This document shows positions 1-6,053 of a DNA stretch of 8,151 bases, in pieces. The DNA is from an uncultured Oscillospiraceae bacterium (GTDB lineage: Bacteria > Bacillota > Clostridia > Oscillospirales > Acutalibacteraceae): NCBI GenBank assembly GCA_900549155.1, contig URNF01000097.1, forward strand, positions 1-8,151, written 5' to 3'. Position numbers and translations under genes: made by a program. Below the pieces are notes generated by a model. That model worked only from the letters and a program-made list of their open reading frames with translations. It was not told the DNA's origin and made no database searches. Every line of letters starts with the position of its first letter. The first letter of the stretch is position 1.

Positions 1-168
1 GGCGAGCCGATGGACAAGGCGGGGGCTTACGGTGTGCAGGGGCTGGGCATGCGGTTCGTGCGCGGCATCGAGGGCGATTTCTACAGTGTCATGGGCTTAC
101 CCGGCGGCAGAGTGCGCCGCTTTTTGGACACTTTTTCCGAAATTTCGCAAAAAAACGGGAAAATCTGA
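1..168 (+). CDS. maf: Maf-family nucleotide pyrophosphatase, C-terminal end (partial)
   Basis: Only the last 55 codons are present; the gene enters from the left edge in frame 1 and stops at TGA 166-168. The translation opens with GEPMDKAGAYGVQG and continues through GDFYSVMGLPGGRV, matching the conserved C-terminal block of Maf/YhdE proteins (EPMDKAGAYGIQG followed by a V-x-GLP segment). Family members hydrolyse non-canonical or modified nucleoside triphosphates such as dTTP/UTP or m7GTP in the cytoplasm; which subgroup this belongs to cannot be decided from the fragment. Location directly upstream of mreBCD is a known Firmicute arrangement. There is no GC-rich hairpin with a T-run after the stop, so readthrough into mreB is possible, although mreB has its own promoter. 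Confidence 0.88.
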   Translation, partial: GEPMDKAGAYGVQGLGMRFVRGIEGDFYSVMGLPGGRVRRFLDTFSEISQKNGKI

Positions 169-176
169 TTTTTTTG

Positions 177-205
177 TTGAGAATTTTATTGGGATGTTAT
201 ATAAT
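177..205 (+). promoter_or_regulatory. Sigma-A type promoter of mreB
   Basis: TTGAGA at 177-182 (-35) is separated by exactly 17 bp from TATAAT at 200-205 (-10), which is a perfect consensus -10. The surrounding 100 bp are strikingly AT-rich compared with the GC-rich genes on both sides. The expected transcript start is near 212, giving a leader of about 60 nt before mreB. It probably drives at least mreB and likely the whole mreBCD-PBP2 block. Activity is inferred from sequence only. Confidence 0.75.
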
Positions 206-225
206 AAGATTTCAGAAATTTGACA

Positions 226-248
226 AAACTTTCCGCAAGACGGAGTTT
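226..248 (+). other. Small imperfect hairpin in the mreB leader
   Basis: AAAC (226-229) and TCCG (232-235) can pair with CGGA (241-244) and GTTT (245-248) around a CAAGA loop, with a two-base bulge on the 5' side. It lies in the predicted 5' leader, just before the ribosome binding site of mreB. It is not followed by a T-run, so it is not an intrinsic terminator. It might affect mRNA stability or translation, or be chance pairing in a short AT-rich stretch. Confidence 0.25.
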
Positions 249-271
249 ATCATGAAAGGCAGGTAAAAAAT

Positions 272-1282
272 ATGTTTTTCAGCAGAGATATCGGCATCGA
301 CCTCGGTACTGCCAATACGCTGGTGTATATGCGCGGCAAGGGCATCGTGATGCGCGAGCCGTCGGTGGTGGCGGTGGACCTCAAAAAGGATGAGGTCATG
401 GCAGTCGGCACGGAAGCCAAGGAAATGATCGGCAGAACGCCCGGCTCGATCTCCGCCATCCGTCCGCTCAAGGACGGCGTGATCGCCGATTTTGACGTGA
501 CCGCCGCCATGCTGCGCCACTTCATCAAGGCGGCGCTCAAGGCGACGTGGGCGCACCGTCCGCGCCTTATCGTGTGCATTCCCTCGGGTGTCACCGAGGT
601 GGAACGCCGCGCGGTCGAGGATGCGGCGCGCCAGGCGGGCGCGCGCAACGTGGAGCTGATCGAGGAGCCGATGGCGGCGGCGATCGGCGCGGGACTGCAG
701 GTCGAAGAAGCGGCGGGCTGCATGGTGGTCGACATCGGCGGCGGCACCTCCGAGATCGCGGTCATTTCGCTCGGCGACATCGTGACCTTCTGCTCGGTGC
801 GCACGGCGGGCGACGATTTTGACGACGCTATTGTTTCCTATATCAAGAAAAAGTATAACCTGCTCATCGGCGAGCGCACGGCAGAGGATATCAAAATCAA
901 GATCGGCTCTGCGTTCCCCTATGAGGACGAGGGACAGATGGACGTCAAGGGCAGAAACCTTGTCGACGGTCTCCCGAAGAACATCACCATCACGGCGGAA
1001 GAGGTGCGCGAGGCGCTTGCCGATCCGGTCTCCGTGATCGTCGATGCCATCCGCTCCACGCTGGAGCGCACGCCCCCCGAGCTGAGCGCGGACATCATCA
1101 CCAACGGCATCATGCTGACCGGCGGCGGCGCGCTGCTGCGCGGCTTGGATCAGCTGGTCTCCCGCGAGACCGGCATGCCGGTGCATGTCGCGGAAAATCC
1201 GCTTGACTGCGTGGTGACCGGAACGGGCAAATGCCTTGATCTCGGCATGGTCAGCGACTTCCGCTCCAACCGTCATCAATAA
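272..1282 (+). CDS. mreB: Rod shape-determining protein MreB (actin-like ATPase)
   Basis: 336 residues, full length for the family. MreB forms membrane-associated antiparallel filaments that orient the elongation wall-synthesis machinery. The actin-fold nucleotide-binding motifs are all visible: phosphate 1 DIGIDLGTANT at residues 6-16, the EEPMAAAIGAG segment beginning at Glu131 (equivalent to the catalytic Glu region), phosphate 2 DIGGGTSEI from residue 154, and the adenosine motif GIMLTGGGALLRG from residue 279. The start is ATG 272, with AGG at 261-263 inside a purine-rich stretch about 8 nt upstream. It is the first gene of the mre block, 76 bp ahead of mreC, behind a near-consensus promoter. 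Paralogues such as Mbl share these motifs; the gene order with mreC and mreD favours MreB proper. Confidence 0.97.
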   Translation: MFFSRDIGIDLGTANTLVYMRGKGIVMREPSVVAVDLKKDEVMAVGTEAKEMIGRTPGSISAIRPLKDGVIADFDVTAAMLRHFIKAALKATWAHRPRLIVCIPSGVTEVERRAVEDAARQAGARNVELIEEPMAAAIGAGLQVEEAAGCMVVDIGGGTSEIAVISLGDIVTFCSVRTAGDDFDDAIVSYIKKKYNLLIGERTAEDIKIKIGSAFPYEDEGQMDVKGRNLVDGLPKNITITAEEVREALADPVSVIVDAIRSTLERTPPELSADIITNGIMLTGGGALLRGLDQLVSRETGMPVHVAENPLDCVVTGTGKCLDLGMVSDFRSNRHQ

Positions 1283-1295
1283 AAAAGAATCTTGA

Positions 1296-1330
1296 CCGAA
1301 GCGGGCGGGCATTGTCTACCCGCTTTTCGG
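1296..1330 (+). other. Stem-loop in the mreB-mreC spacer (possible weak terminator or attenuator)
   Basis: CCGAAGCGGG at 1296-1305 can pair with CCCGC (1319-1323) and TTCGG (1326-1330), with a two-T bulge; an alternative register pairs GCGGG 1305-1309 with the same CCCGC. An A-run (1281-1286) precedes it, and only four T follow the inner stem before sequence becomes mixed. This resembles a weak intrinsic terminator or a processing/attenuation hairpin that could set mreB expression above mreCD. The spacer is the longest inside the mre block, which fits a regulatory role, but function is inference. Confidence 0.4.
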
Positions 1331-1358
1331 CTATCTATGCAGAAAGAGAGGTGTGCCG

Positions 1359-2198
1359 GTGAAGCACTTTTTCAAAAGCGTCGGATGCAAAATTCTGGGC
1401 GGTGTCGCCCTCATACTGGTGGGACTGATGATCTATGCCGCTTCCACCGGCGGCATCTCGACCTTTGTCGCCTCTGCGGCGGGCGTGATCGTCACGCCGC
1501 TGCAATCTGCGGTAACGGCGGTGTCCGATGCCGTGAGCGGCTTTTTCGGCGGCGCGGGCAGCAGTGAGCTGCAAAAGCAGGTCGAAGAGCTGCAAAACGA
1601 AAACCGCGAGCTGCGGCAGCGGGTCGCAGACTATGACGAGATCAAACTGCAGAACGAATGGTATAACCAAATTCTCAGCCTGCACGAGGAGCACCCCGAC
1701 TACACCTTTGCGGACGGCAAGGTCATCACGATGGACCCCTCCGATCCCTTCTGCAGCTTTTCCATCAACGCCGGCTCGGTCGCCGGCGTCGCGGTGGACG
1801 ATCCCGTGGTGACGGCGGACGGGCTTGTCGGCGTCGTGAGCGAGGTGGGGCTGACCTACAGCAAGGTGCGCACCGTCCTCGACCCCGCGCTCAAGGCGAG
1901 CGCTTCCGTCAGCCGCACCGATGAGAGCGGCTATACCGGCGGCTCGCTGCGCCTTGCGGAGCAGGGACTGCTGCGGCTGAGCTCCATCGAACGCACCTCG
2001 TCGGTCGTGAGCGGCGATTTCATCGTCACCTCGGGACTCGGCGGCGTTTTCCCGTCGGGACTGCTGATCGGCAGGGTGGCGTCGGTGTCGGCGGACACGG
2101 ACGGCATGACGCTGTATGCAACGGTGGAGCCGTTTGTGGACATCCGCAATCTAAAACGCGTCATGGTTATCACATCCTTTGCCGGACAGGGCGAATAA
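1359..2198 (+). CDS. mreC: Rod shape-determining protein MreC
   Basis: About 279 residues, near the usual family length. MreC is a bitopic membrane protein whose extracytoplasmic part binds PBP2 and links it to MreB/MreD. A short basic N-terminus (KHFFKS) is followed by a hydrophobic membrane segment at about residues 12-28. A linker leads to a coiled coil at about 69-105 (heptad-rich SSELQKQVEELQNENRELR) that drives dimerisation, and then the beta-rich MreC domain with the GLVGVVSEVG and VTSGLGGVFPSGLLIG motifs typical of the family. The start is set at GTG 1359: the ribosome binding site GAGAGG (1346-1351) lies 7 nt upstream of it, whereas the in-frame GTG at 1353 would be only 1 nt away. 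It ends 12 bp before mreD, whose ribosome binding site overlaps the mreC stop codon. Confidence 0.94.
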   Translation: MKHFFKSVGCKILGGVALILVGLMIYAASTGGISTFVASAAGVIVTPLQSAVTAVSDAVSGFFGGAGSSELQKQVEELQNENRELRQRVADYDEIKLQNEWYNQILSLHEEHPDYTFADGKVITMDPSDPFCSFSINAGSVAGVAVDDPVVTADGLVGVVSEVGLTYSKVRTVLDPALKASASVSRTDESGYTGGSLRLAEQGLLRLSSIERTSSVVSGDFIVTSGLGGVFPSGLLIGRVASVSADTDGMTLYATVEPFVDIRNLKRVMVITSFAGQGE

Positions 2199-2203
2199 GG
2201 GGG
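2197..2203 (+). promoter_or_regulatory. Ribosome binding site of mreD overlapping the mreC stop
   Basis: AAGGGGG begins inside the mreC TAA stop (2196-2198) and lies 7 nt ahead of GTG 2211. This favours the GTG over the in-frame ATG at 2217 and suggests translational coupling of mreC and mreD. Confidence 0.65.
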
Positions 2204-2210
2204 CGGTTTT

Positions 2211-2756
2211 GTGGCAATGCCGAAGATCACGCGCGGTCGGCTGACCGCACGCATCAACCGCCTGTATCTGCGCTGGGTGGCATATGGACTGATCTTGCTT
2301 TTCGTGTCGCTGCTGCAGGCGGCGCCGCGCCTGTTTCCCGCATTTTTCGGCGCGCATCCCGTGCCGCTTGTGCCGCTCATTGTGTGTATCGCCATGTTCG
2401 AGGGCCCGATGGTGGGCGCGGCATTCGGCGTCGGCGGCGGGCTGTTGTGGGCGCTGTATGCCGACAGGCTGTTCGGCTTTGATGCGCTGCTGCTGTTGGC
2501 GATCGGCTGCATGTGCGGATTGCTCGTGCAGGTGTTTTTGCGCAATAACTGGCTGACATCGCTGCTGCTCAACGGCGCAGTGCTGCTTTTGTATGTGCTG
2601 GTGGACTGGCTTTTGCGGTATGTGCTGTTTCGCAATGCCGAAGCCGTGTATGCGCTTTTGCACATTCTGCTGCCCAACGCTTTGTATACGTTTATTTTAT
2701 CTCCGCTGGTGTATGTGCTGATCTATCGCGTCGCACGCAGTATGCGCGAGAGCTGA
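2211..2756 (+). CDS. mreD: Rod shape-determining protein MreD
   Basis: 181 residues, typical for MreD, an integral membrane component of the elongation complex. After a basic N-terminus (K/R-rich to residue 21), the protein is almost entirely hydrophobic. About five to six membrane segments can be placed roughly at 23-38, 51-64, 67-83, 91-110, 115-135 and 152-173, ending in a basic tail (RVARSMRES). Primary sequence of MreD is poorly conserved, so the call rests on length, topology and its position between mreC and the PBP2 gene. The GTG start at 2211 is supported by the AAGGGGG ribosome binding site. It is followed 15 bp later by the PBP2 gene. Confidence 0.9.
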   Translation: MAMPKITRGRLTARINRLYLRWVAYGLILLFVSLLQAAPRLFPAFFGAHPVPLVPLIVCIAMFEGPMVGAAFGVGGGLLWALYADRLFGFDALLLLAIGCMCGLLVQVFLRNNWLTSLLLNGAVLLLYVLVDWLLRYVLFRNAEAVYALLHILLPNALYTFILSPLVYVLIYRVARSMRES

Positions 2757-2764
2757 AAGAGGTG
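2756..2764 (+). promoter_or_regulatory. Strong ribosome binding site of the PBP2 gene
   Basis: AAAGAGGTG begins on the last base of the mreD TGA stop (2754-2756) and sits 7 nt ahead of ATG 2772. It is a near-perfect match to the anti-Shine-Dalgarno sequence and fixes that start. Confidence 0.75.
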
Positions 2765-2771
2765 AACCCGC

Positions 2772-4811
2772 ATGAAACGCAATGTCGAAACGACGCCCGC
2801 ACGGCGTCTTTTGTGCCTTTCTTTGGCGATCGTTGCGGTTTTTGCGGTTTTCGCCGTCGCGCTTTTCCGCATCCAGATCGTCGAGGGCGATTATTATGCG
2901 CAAAAGGCAAACAGCAACACCACGACGGTGATCAGTGTCTCCGCGTCGCGCGGGGAAATTCTTGACTGCAACCTTGTGCCGATCGCGGTCAATCGCACCA
3001 CCTATGCGATCATGTTTGACTATAACTATTTTCCGAAAGGCACATCCGACGAAGCCCAAAAGGAGCAAAACGACTGCCTTTTGCGGCTGGTGGCGCTGCT
3101 GACCGAAACGGGCGAGGAGTGGAACGACGAGCTGCCCATATCCGATGCGGCACCCTATACCTTCACCGACGAGACGCGCGCCGACACGCTGCGCTCCAAG
3201 CTGCGCATGGGCTCCTATGCGACGGCGGACAACTGCATGGAAGAGATGGTGCGCTCCTATAAGCTGGAGAGCTATTCCAAAGAGCAGCAGCGCATTTTGG
3301 CGGGCATCCGCTACGGCATGGTGGTGAAGGAGTTTGCTGTGCGCAACCCCTATGTGTTTGCGGGCGATATTTCGCGCTCCACCATGTACCGCATCGTGGA
3401 AAACAATGCGGCATATCCCGGCGTGGACATCGAGACGGTGCCGGTGCGCGATTATGTCAGCGGTGACATCGCATCGCATCTGATCGGCTCGGTCGGTCCG
3501 ATCTATGCCGAGGACTATAAGGAACTGAAGAAAAAAGGCTATGCCATGAACGATGTCGTCGGCAAGGGCGGCATCGAGGGCAGCTTTGAGGATAAGCTGC
3601 GCGGCACGGCGGGCGTGCGCACGCTTTTGAAGGACAAAAGCGGCAACGTGCTCGACGAGGAGGAGACCACCGCGCCCAAGCCGGGCGACACGGTGGTCAT
3701 GACGATCGACTCCAATCTGCAAAAGACAGCGCAGACGGCGCTGGCGGACAAGGTGGCGGAGCTGCGCAAAAAGTCCACCGCCACCACCAACGGACATGAT
3801 GTCAAAAGCGGCGCGGCGGTCGTGCTGGATGTCAAGACCGGCGGGGTTCTGACTTGCGCATCGTGGCCGAGTTATGACCTGGCGACCTATAAGGAGAACT
3901 ATAACACGCTCCTTGACGACCCCGACAATCCGCTTTTCAACCGCGCGCTGAACGGCGCTTTCGCCTGCGGCTCGACCATGAAGCCGGGCATTGCGCTCGC
4001 GGCACTCACCGAGGGGACGATCACCCCGTCTTCCACGGTCTATTGCGGGCGTATCTATCGTTTTTATGACGACTATCAGCCGCACTGCATGGGCACGCAC
4101 GGCACGATCAACGTCATCACCGCCATCACCAAGTCCTGCAACATTTTCTTCTATGATGTGGGCAGACGCATGGGTGCGGATATGATGCTCAAATACCATA
4201 AGCTCTATGGCTTCGGCAGTCCGACGGGCGTCGAGATCGGCGAGTCGTCGGGCAGACTGGTGACGCCGGAATCCGTGAAAAAGGACGGCGGCATCTGGAC
4301 GGCGGGCGACAACCTGCGGCTCGCCATCGGGCAGAACGGTCTGTATACGCCCATTCAGCTGGCGGCATATGCCATGATGATCGCCAACGACGGTGTGCGG
4401 TATAAAACGCATCTGGTGCACAGCATCCGCAGCTATGACGGCACATCCGAGGAGATCGTTGAGCCGGAGATCGCGGCGACCGTGAACTGGTCGAAAACGG
4501 CGATGGACACGGTGCGGCAGGGCATGGTGAATGTGGTGAAGTCCGGCACGGCGTATTCCTCGTTCGGCACGGCAAGCTATACCGTTGCCGCCAAGACCGG
4601 CACGGCGCAGACCGGCAGAAAGGGACAGAGCGACCACGGTGTGTTCATTGCCTATGCGCCGGTGGAAAATCCCGAGATCGCCATTGCGGTCGTAATGGAG
4701 AACGGCACCTCGTCTGCGGCGGCACAGGTCGCGCGGAAGATCACCGATGCCTATTTTGCATCGAGTGAGACCGGCGAAAAGCCGACGGCGGAGGAGACGC
4801 TGCTGCCGTAA
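2772..4811 (+). CDS. mrdA: Class B penicillin-binding protein 2 (elongation transpeptidase)
   Basis: 679 residues. PBP2 cross-links peptidoglycan during lateral wall growth, anchored in the membrane with its catalytic domain outside. A basic N-terminus with a single hydrophobic anchor (about 13-32) is followed by the pedestal/dimerisation region, including the KGGIEGSFEDKLRGTAG block from residue 265. The transpeptidase domain then shows all three active-site motifs: Ser401-Thr-Met-Lys404 (SxxK, acylated serine), Ser455-Cys-Asn457 (SxN) and Lys608-Thr-Gly610 (KTG). The pedestal is long, with an acidic insertion around residues 90-180, as in many clostridial PBP2s. The start follows a strong ribosome binding site. 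The gene ends in tandem stops TAA-TAA (4809-4814). The partner glycosyltransferase RodA is not encoded next to it here. A division PBP (FtsI/SpoVD type) is less likely given the mreBCD context and absence of PASTA domains. Confidence 0.94.
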   Translation: MKRNVETTPARRLLCLSLAIVAVFAVFAVALFRIQIVEGDYYAQKANSNTTTVISVSASRGEILDCNLVPIAVNRTTYAIMFDYNYFPKGTSDEAQKEQNDCLLRLVALLTETGEEWNDELPISDAAPYTFTDETRADTLRSKLRMGSYATADNCMEEMVRSYKLESYSKEQQRILAGIRYGMVVKEFAVRNPYVFAGDISRSTMYRIVENNAAYPGVDIETVPVRDYVSGDIASHLIGSVGPIYAEDYKELKKKGYAMNDVVGKGGIEGSFEDKLRGTAGVRTLLKDKSGNVLDEEETTAPKPGDTVVMTIDSNLQKTAQTALADKVAELRKKSTATTNGHDVKSGAAVVLDVKTGGVLTCASWPSYDLATYKENYNTLLDDPDNPLFNRALNGAFACGSTMKPGIALAALTEGTITPSSTVYCGRIYRFYDDYQPHCMGTHGTINVITAITKSCNIFFYDVGRRMGADMMLKYHKLYGFGSPTGVEIGESSGRLVTPESVKKDGGIWTAGDNLRLAIGQNGLYTPIQLAAYAMMIANDGVRYKTHLVHSIRSYDGTSEEIVEPEIAATVNWSKTAMDTVRQGMVNVVKSGTAYSSFGTASYTVAAKTGTAQTGRKGQSDHGVFIAYAPVENPEIAIAVVMENGTSSAAAQVARKITDAYFASSETGEKPTAEETLLP

Positions 4812-4817
4812 TAAAGG

Positions 4818-4846
4818 TTTACAAGACGGGAAAATTGTGCTATACT
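4818..4846 (+). promoter_or_regulatory. Internal sigma-A promoter ahead of the minD-like gene
   Basis: TTTACA at 4818-4823 lies exactly 17 bp upstream of TATACT at 4841-4846, which is preceded by an extended -10 TG (4838-4839). The transcript would start near 4853, leaving a leader of about 20 nt with a strong ribosome binding site. It sits in the only sizeable spacer (60 bp) between PBP2 and minD, so the minD-mgsA-hisS-aspS group probably has expression independent of the mre block. No terminator is visible between the two blocks, so readthrough is also possible. Confidence 0.7.
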
Positions 4847-4871
4847 GACAACATATGTGGGGAGGGAGAGC

Positions 4872-5612
4872 ATGGGACGAATTGCGGTCGTGACATCCGG
4901 CAAGGGCGGCACGGGAAAATCCACGGTCTGCGCCGGTCTTGCCTATGCATTGGCGCGGCTCGGAAAGCGGATCCTGCTGATCGACGGCGATGCCGGCTTG
5001 CGCAGTCTTGATCTGATGCTCGGCGTCGGCGGCAACACCGTGTATGACATGGCGGATGTGTTTGCCGGACGCTGTGAGCCGGTCAAGGCGATCTATGCGT
5101 CTCCCGTCTCCCAGAATGTGTTTGTGATGCCTGCCCCCCTGGCACTCGATCAGCTTTGCTCGCCGCAACAGCTGCATCGGCTGGCAAAGGGGCTGTCCCA
5201 CTATTTTGATGTGGTGATCGTGGATTGTCCCGCCGGTGTCGGCAGGGGATTTGAAACCGCGATCGCCGCCGCACCCGAGGCGCTGGTGGTGTGCACGCCG
5301 GACATGGTGTGCGCCCGCGACGCGCGCCTGCTCAGCGACATTTTGGCTGAGCGGAGCATTCCGGCGCGGCTCATCATCAACCGTCTGCGTCCGCGCAAGA
5401 TCATGGACGGCAGCATGCCGGACATCGATCGCATCATCGACGAGAGCGCCCTGCAGCTGATGGGCGTCATTCCGGAGGATGAAACGGTCGCGGTCGCAAA
5501 CGCCAACGGCAGACCGCTGCCGCTCTATTGTAATGCTGCTTTGTGTTTCTCAAATATTGCGCGCCGGTTTGTCGGTGAGTCCGTCCCGCTGGCGCCGCTT
5601 GAAAAAATGTAA
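4872..5612 (+). CDS. minD: MinD-like P-loop ATPase lacking the C-terminal membrane helix
   Basis: About 246 residues, some 20 shorter than typical MinD (roughly 265-270). MinD is a ParA-family ATPase that dimerises on the membrane with ATP and positions MinC or other partners. Visible are the deviant Walker A KGGTGKST (residues 11-18, with signature Lys11 and Lys16), the switch I D38-G-D40 and GLRSLD, the VYDMADV segment, Walker B VDCPAG with Asp118, NRLRPRK, and GVIPEDETVAVANANGRPL, all aligning in order with MinD. The protein ends at IARRFVGESVPLAPLEKM, exactly before where MinD carries its amphipathic membrane-targeting helix. Neither minC nor minE is adjacent. The start ATG 4872 is chosen because GGGAGGGAG lies immediately upstream; the in-frame GTG at 4857 lacks a site. 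The role may be septum placement or another polarity function. Confidence 0.85.
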   Translation: MGRIAVVTSGKGGTGKSTVCAGLAYALARLGKRILLIDGDAGLRSLDLMLGVGGNTVYDMADVFAGRCEPVKAIYASPVSQNVFVMPAPLALDQLCSPQQLHRLAKGLSHYFDVVIVDCPAGVGRGFETAIAAAPEALVVCTPDMVCARDARLLSDILAERSIPARLIINRLRPRKIMDGSMPDIDRIIDESALQLMGVIPEDETVAVANANGRPLPLYCNAALCFSNIARRFVGESVPLAPLEKM

Positions 5613-5629
5613 ATGAAAGGATGCTGCAT

Positions 5630-6034
5630 ATGAATATTGCATTGATCGCCCACGACGCCAAGAAAGAACTGATGGTACAGTTCTGCATTGCCTATTGTGG
5701 GATCTTGAGCCGCCATAACCTGTGTGCAACGGGCACGACCGGCAAGATGGTCGCCGAAGCCACGGGATTGAACATCACCCGCTATATGAGCGGGGCGCAG
5801 GGCGGCGCCCAGCAGATCTCGGCGCGCATTTCCTGCAATGAGATCGACCTGCTGCTATATTTCCGCAACCCCATTGGCGCCAAGGCGACCGAGCCGGACG
5901 AAGCCAGCCTGCTGCGTCTGTGCGACGTCTACAATATCCCCGTTGCGACCAACATCGCGACGGCGGAGGTGCTTATCCACGGTCTGGAGCGCGGCGATCT
6001 CGATTGGCGCAACATCGTCAATCCCAACCACTGA
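5630..6034 (+). CDS. mgsA: Methylglyoxal synthase family protein with substituted catalytic residues
   Basis: 134 residues, the usual length. Methylglyoxal synthase converts dihydroxyacetone phosphate to methylglyoxal and phosphate in the cytoplasm. The fold signature is clear: NIALIAHD at the N-terminus (His8-Asp9, equivalent to E. coli His19-Asp20), the phosphate-binding ATGTTG (residues 33-38), SGAQGG (54-59), LLRLCDVYNIPVATNIATAE, and a terminal DWRNIV. However, three active-site positions differ from the family as I recall it: GGDQQ reads GGAQQ (Ala60 for catalytic Asp71), the D of RDPL reads RNPI (Asn80 for Asp91) and the H of PHEPD reads ATEPD (Thr87 for His98). Asp90 (Asp101) is kept. 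The enzyme may be inactive or altered. Start ATG 5630 is 8 nt after AAAGGA; the in-frame ATG 5621 overlaps that site. Gene spacing is 17 bp from minD and 19 bp to hisS. Confidence 0.86.
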   Translation: MNIALIAHDAKKELMVQFCIAYCGILSRHNLCATGTTGKMVAEATGLNITRYMSGAQGGAQQISARISCNEIDLLLYFRNPIGAKATEPDEASLLRLCDVYNIPVATNIATAEVLIHGLERGDLDWRNIVNPNH

Positions 6035-6036
6035 AC

Positions 6037-6043
6037 AGAGGAG
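6037..6043 (+). promoter_or_regulatory. Ribosome binding site fixing the hisS start
   Basis: AGAGGAG lies 10 nt ahead of ATG 6054. The reading frame is open further upstream through mgsA, but this site and the family N-terminus (QAPRGTEDVLP close to the start) place the true start at 6054. Confidence 0.7.
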
Positions 6044-6053
6044 TAAAAACGGC

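Noticed and set aside
131..180. Intrinsic terminator after maf
   Set aside because: There is a T-run after the stop, but no GC-rich stem precedes it; the short CGAAATTTCG palindrome lies inside the coding region and is AT-rich.
1293..1298. TTGACC as a -35 box for an mreC promoter
   Set aside because: No -10-like hexamer occurs 16-18 bp downstream; that region is GC-rich stem sequence.
212..1312. Long minus-strand open frame opposite mreB
   Set aside because: A shadow of mreB in GC-rich DNA; its translation is unusually rich in Asp, His and Arg and resembles no known family.
2697..5201. Very long open frame on the minus strand opposite PBP2 and minD
   Set aside because: It is antisense to clear homologues with intact motifs, its translation is His/Arg-rich low-quality sequence typical of GC-rich shadow frames, and it has no recognisable domain.
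5602..5607. A6 run at the end of minD as a programmed frameshift fusing it to mgsA
   Set aside because: The mgsA frame is open after the run, but there is a strong separate ribosome binding site for mgsA at the right distance and no stimulatory structure; the shifted tail also gives no amphipathic helix.
5838..6053. Upstream extension of the hisS reading frame across mgsA
   Set aside because: The extension overlaps mgsA in another frame, is low-complexity in composition, and the ribosome binding site and conserved N-terminus place the start at 6054.
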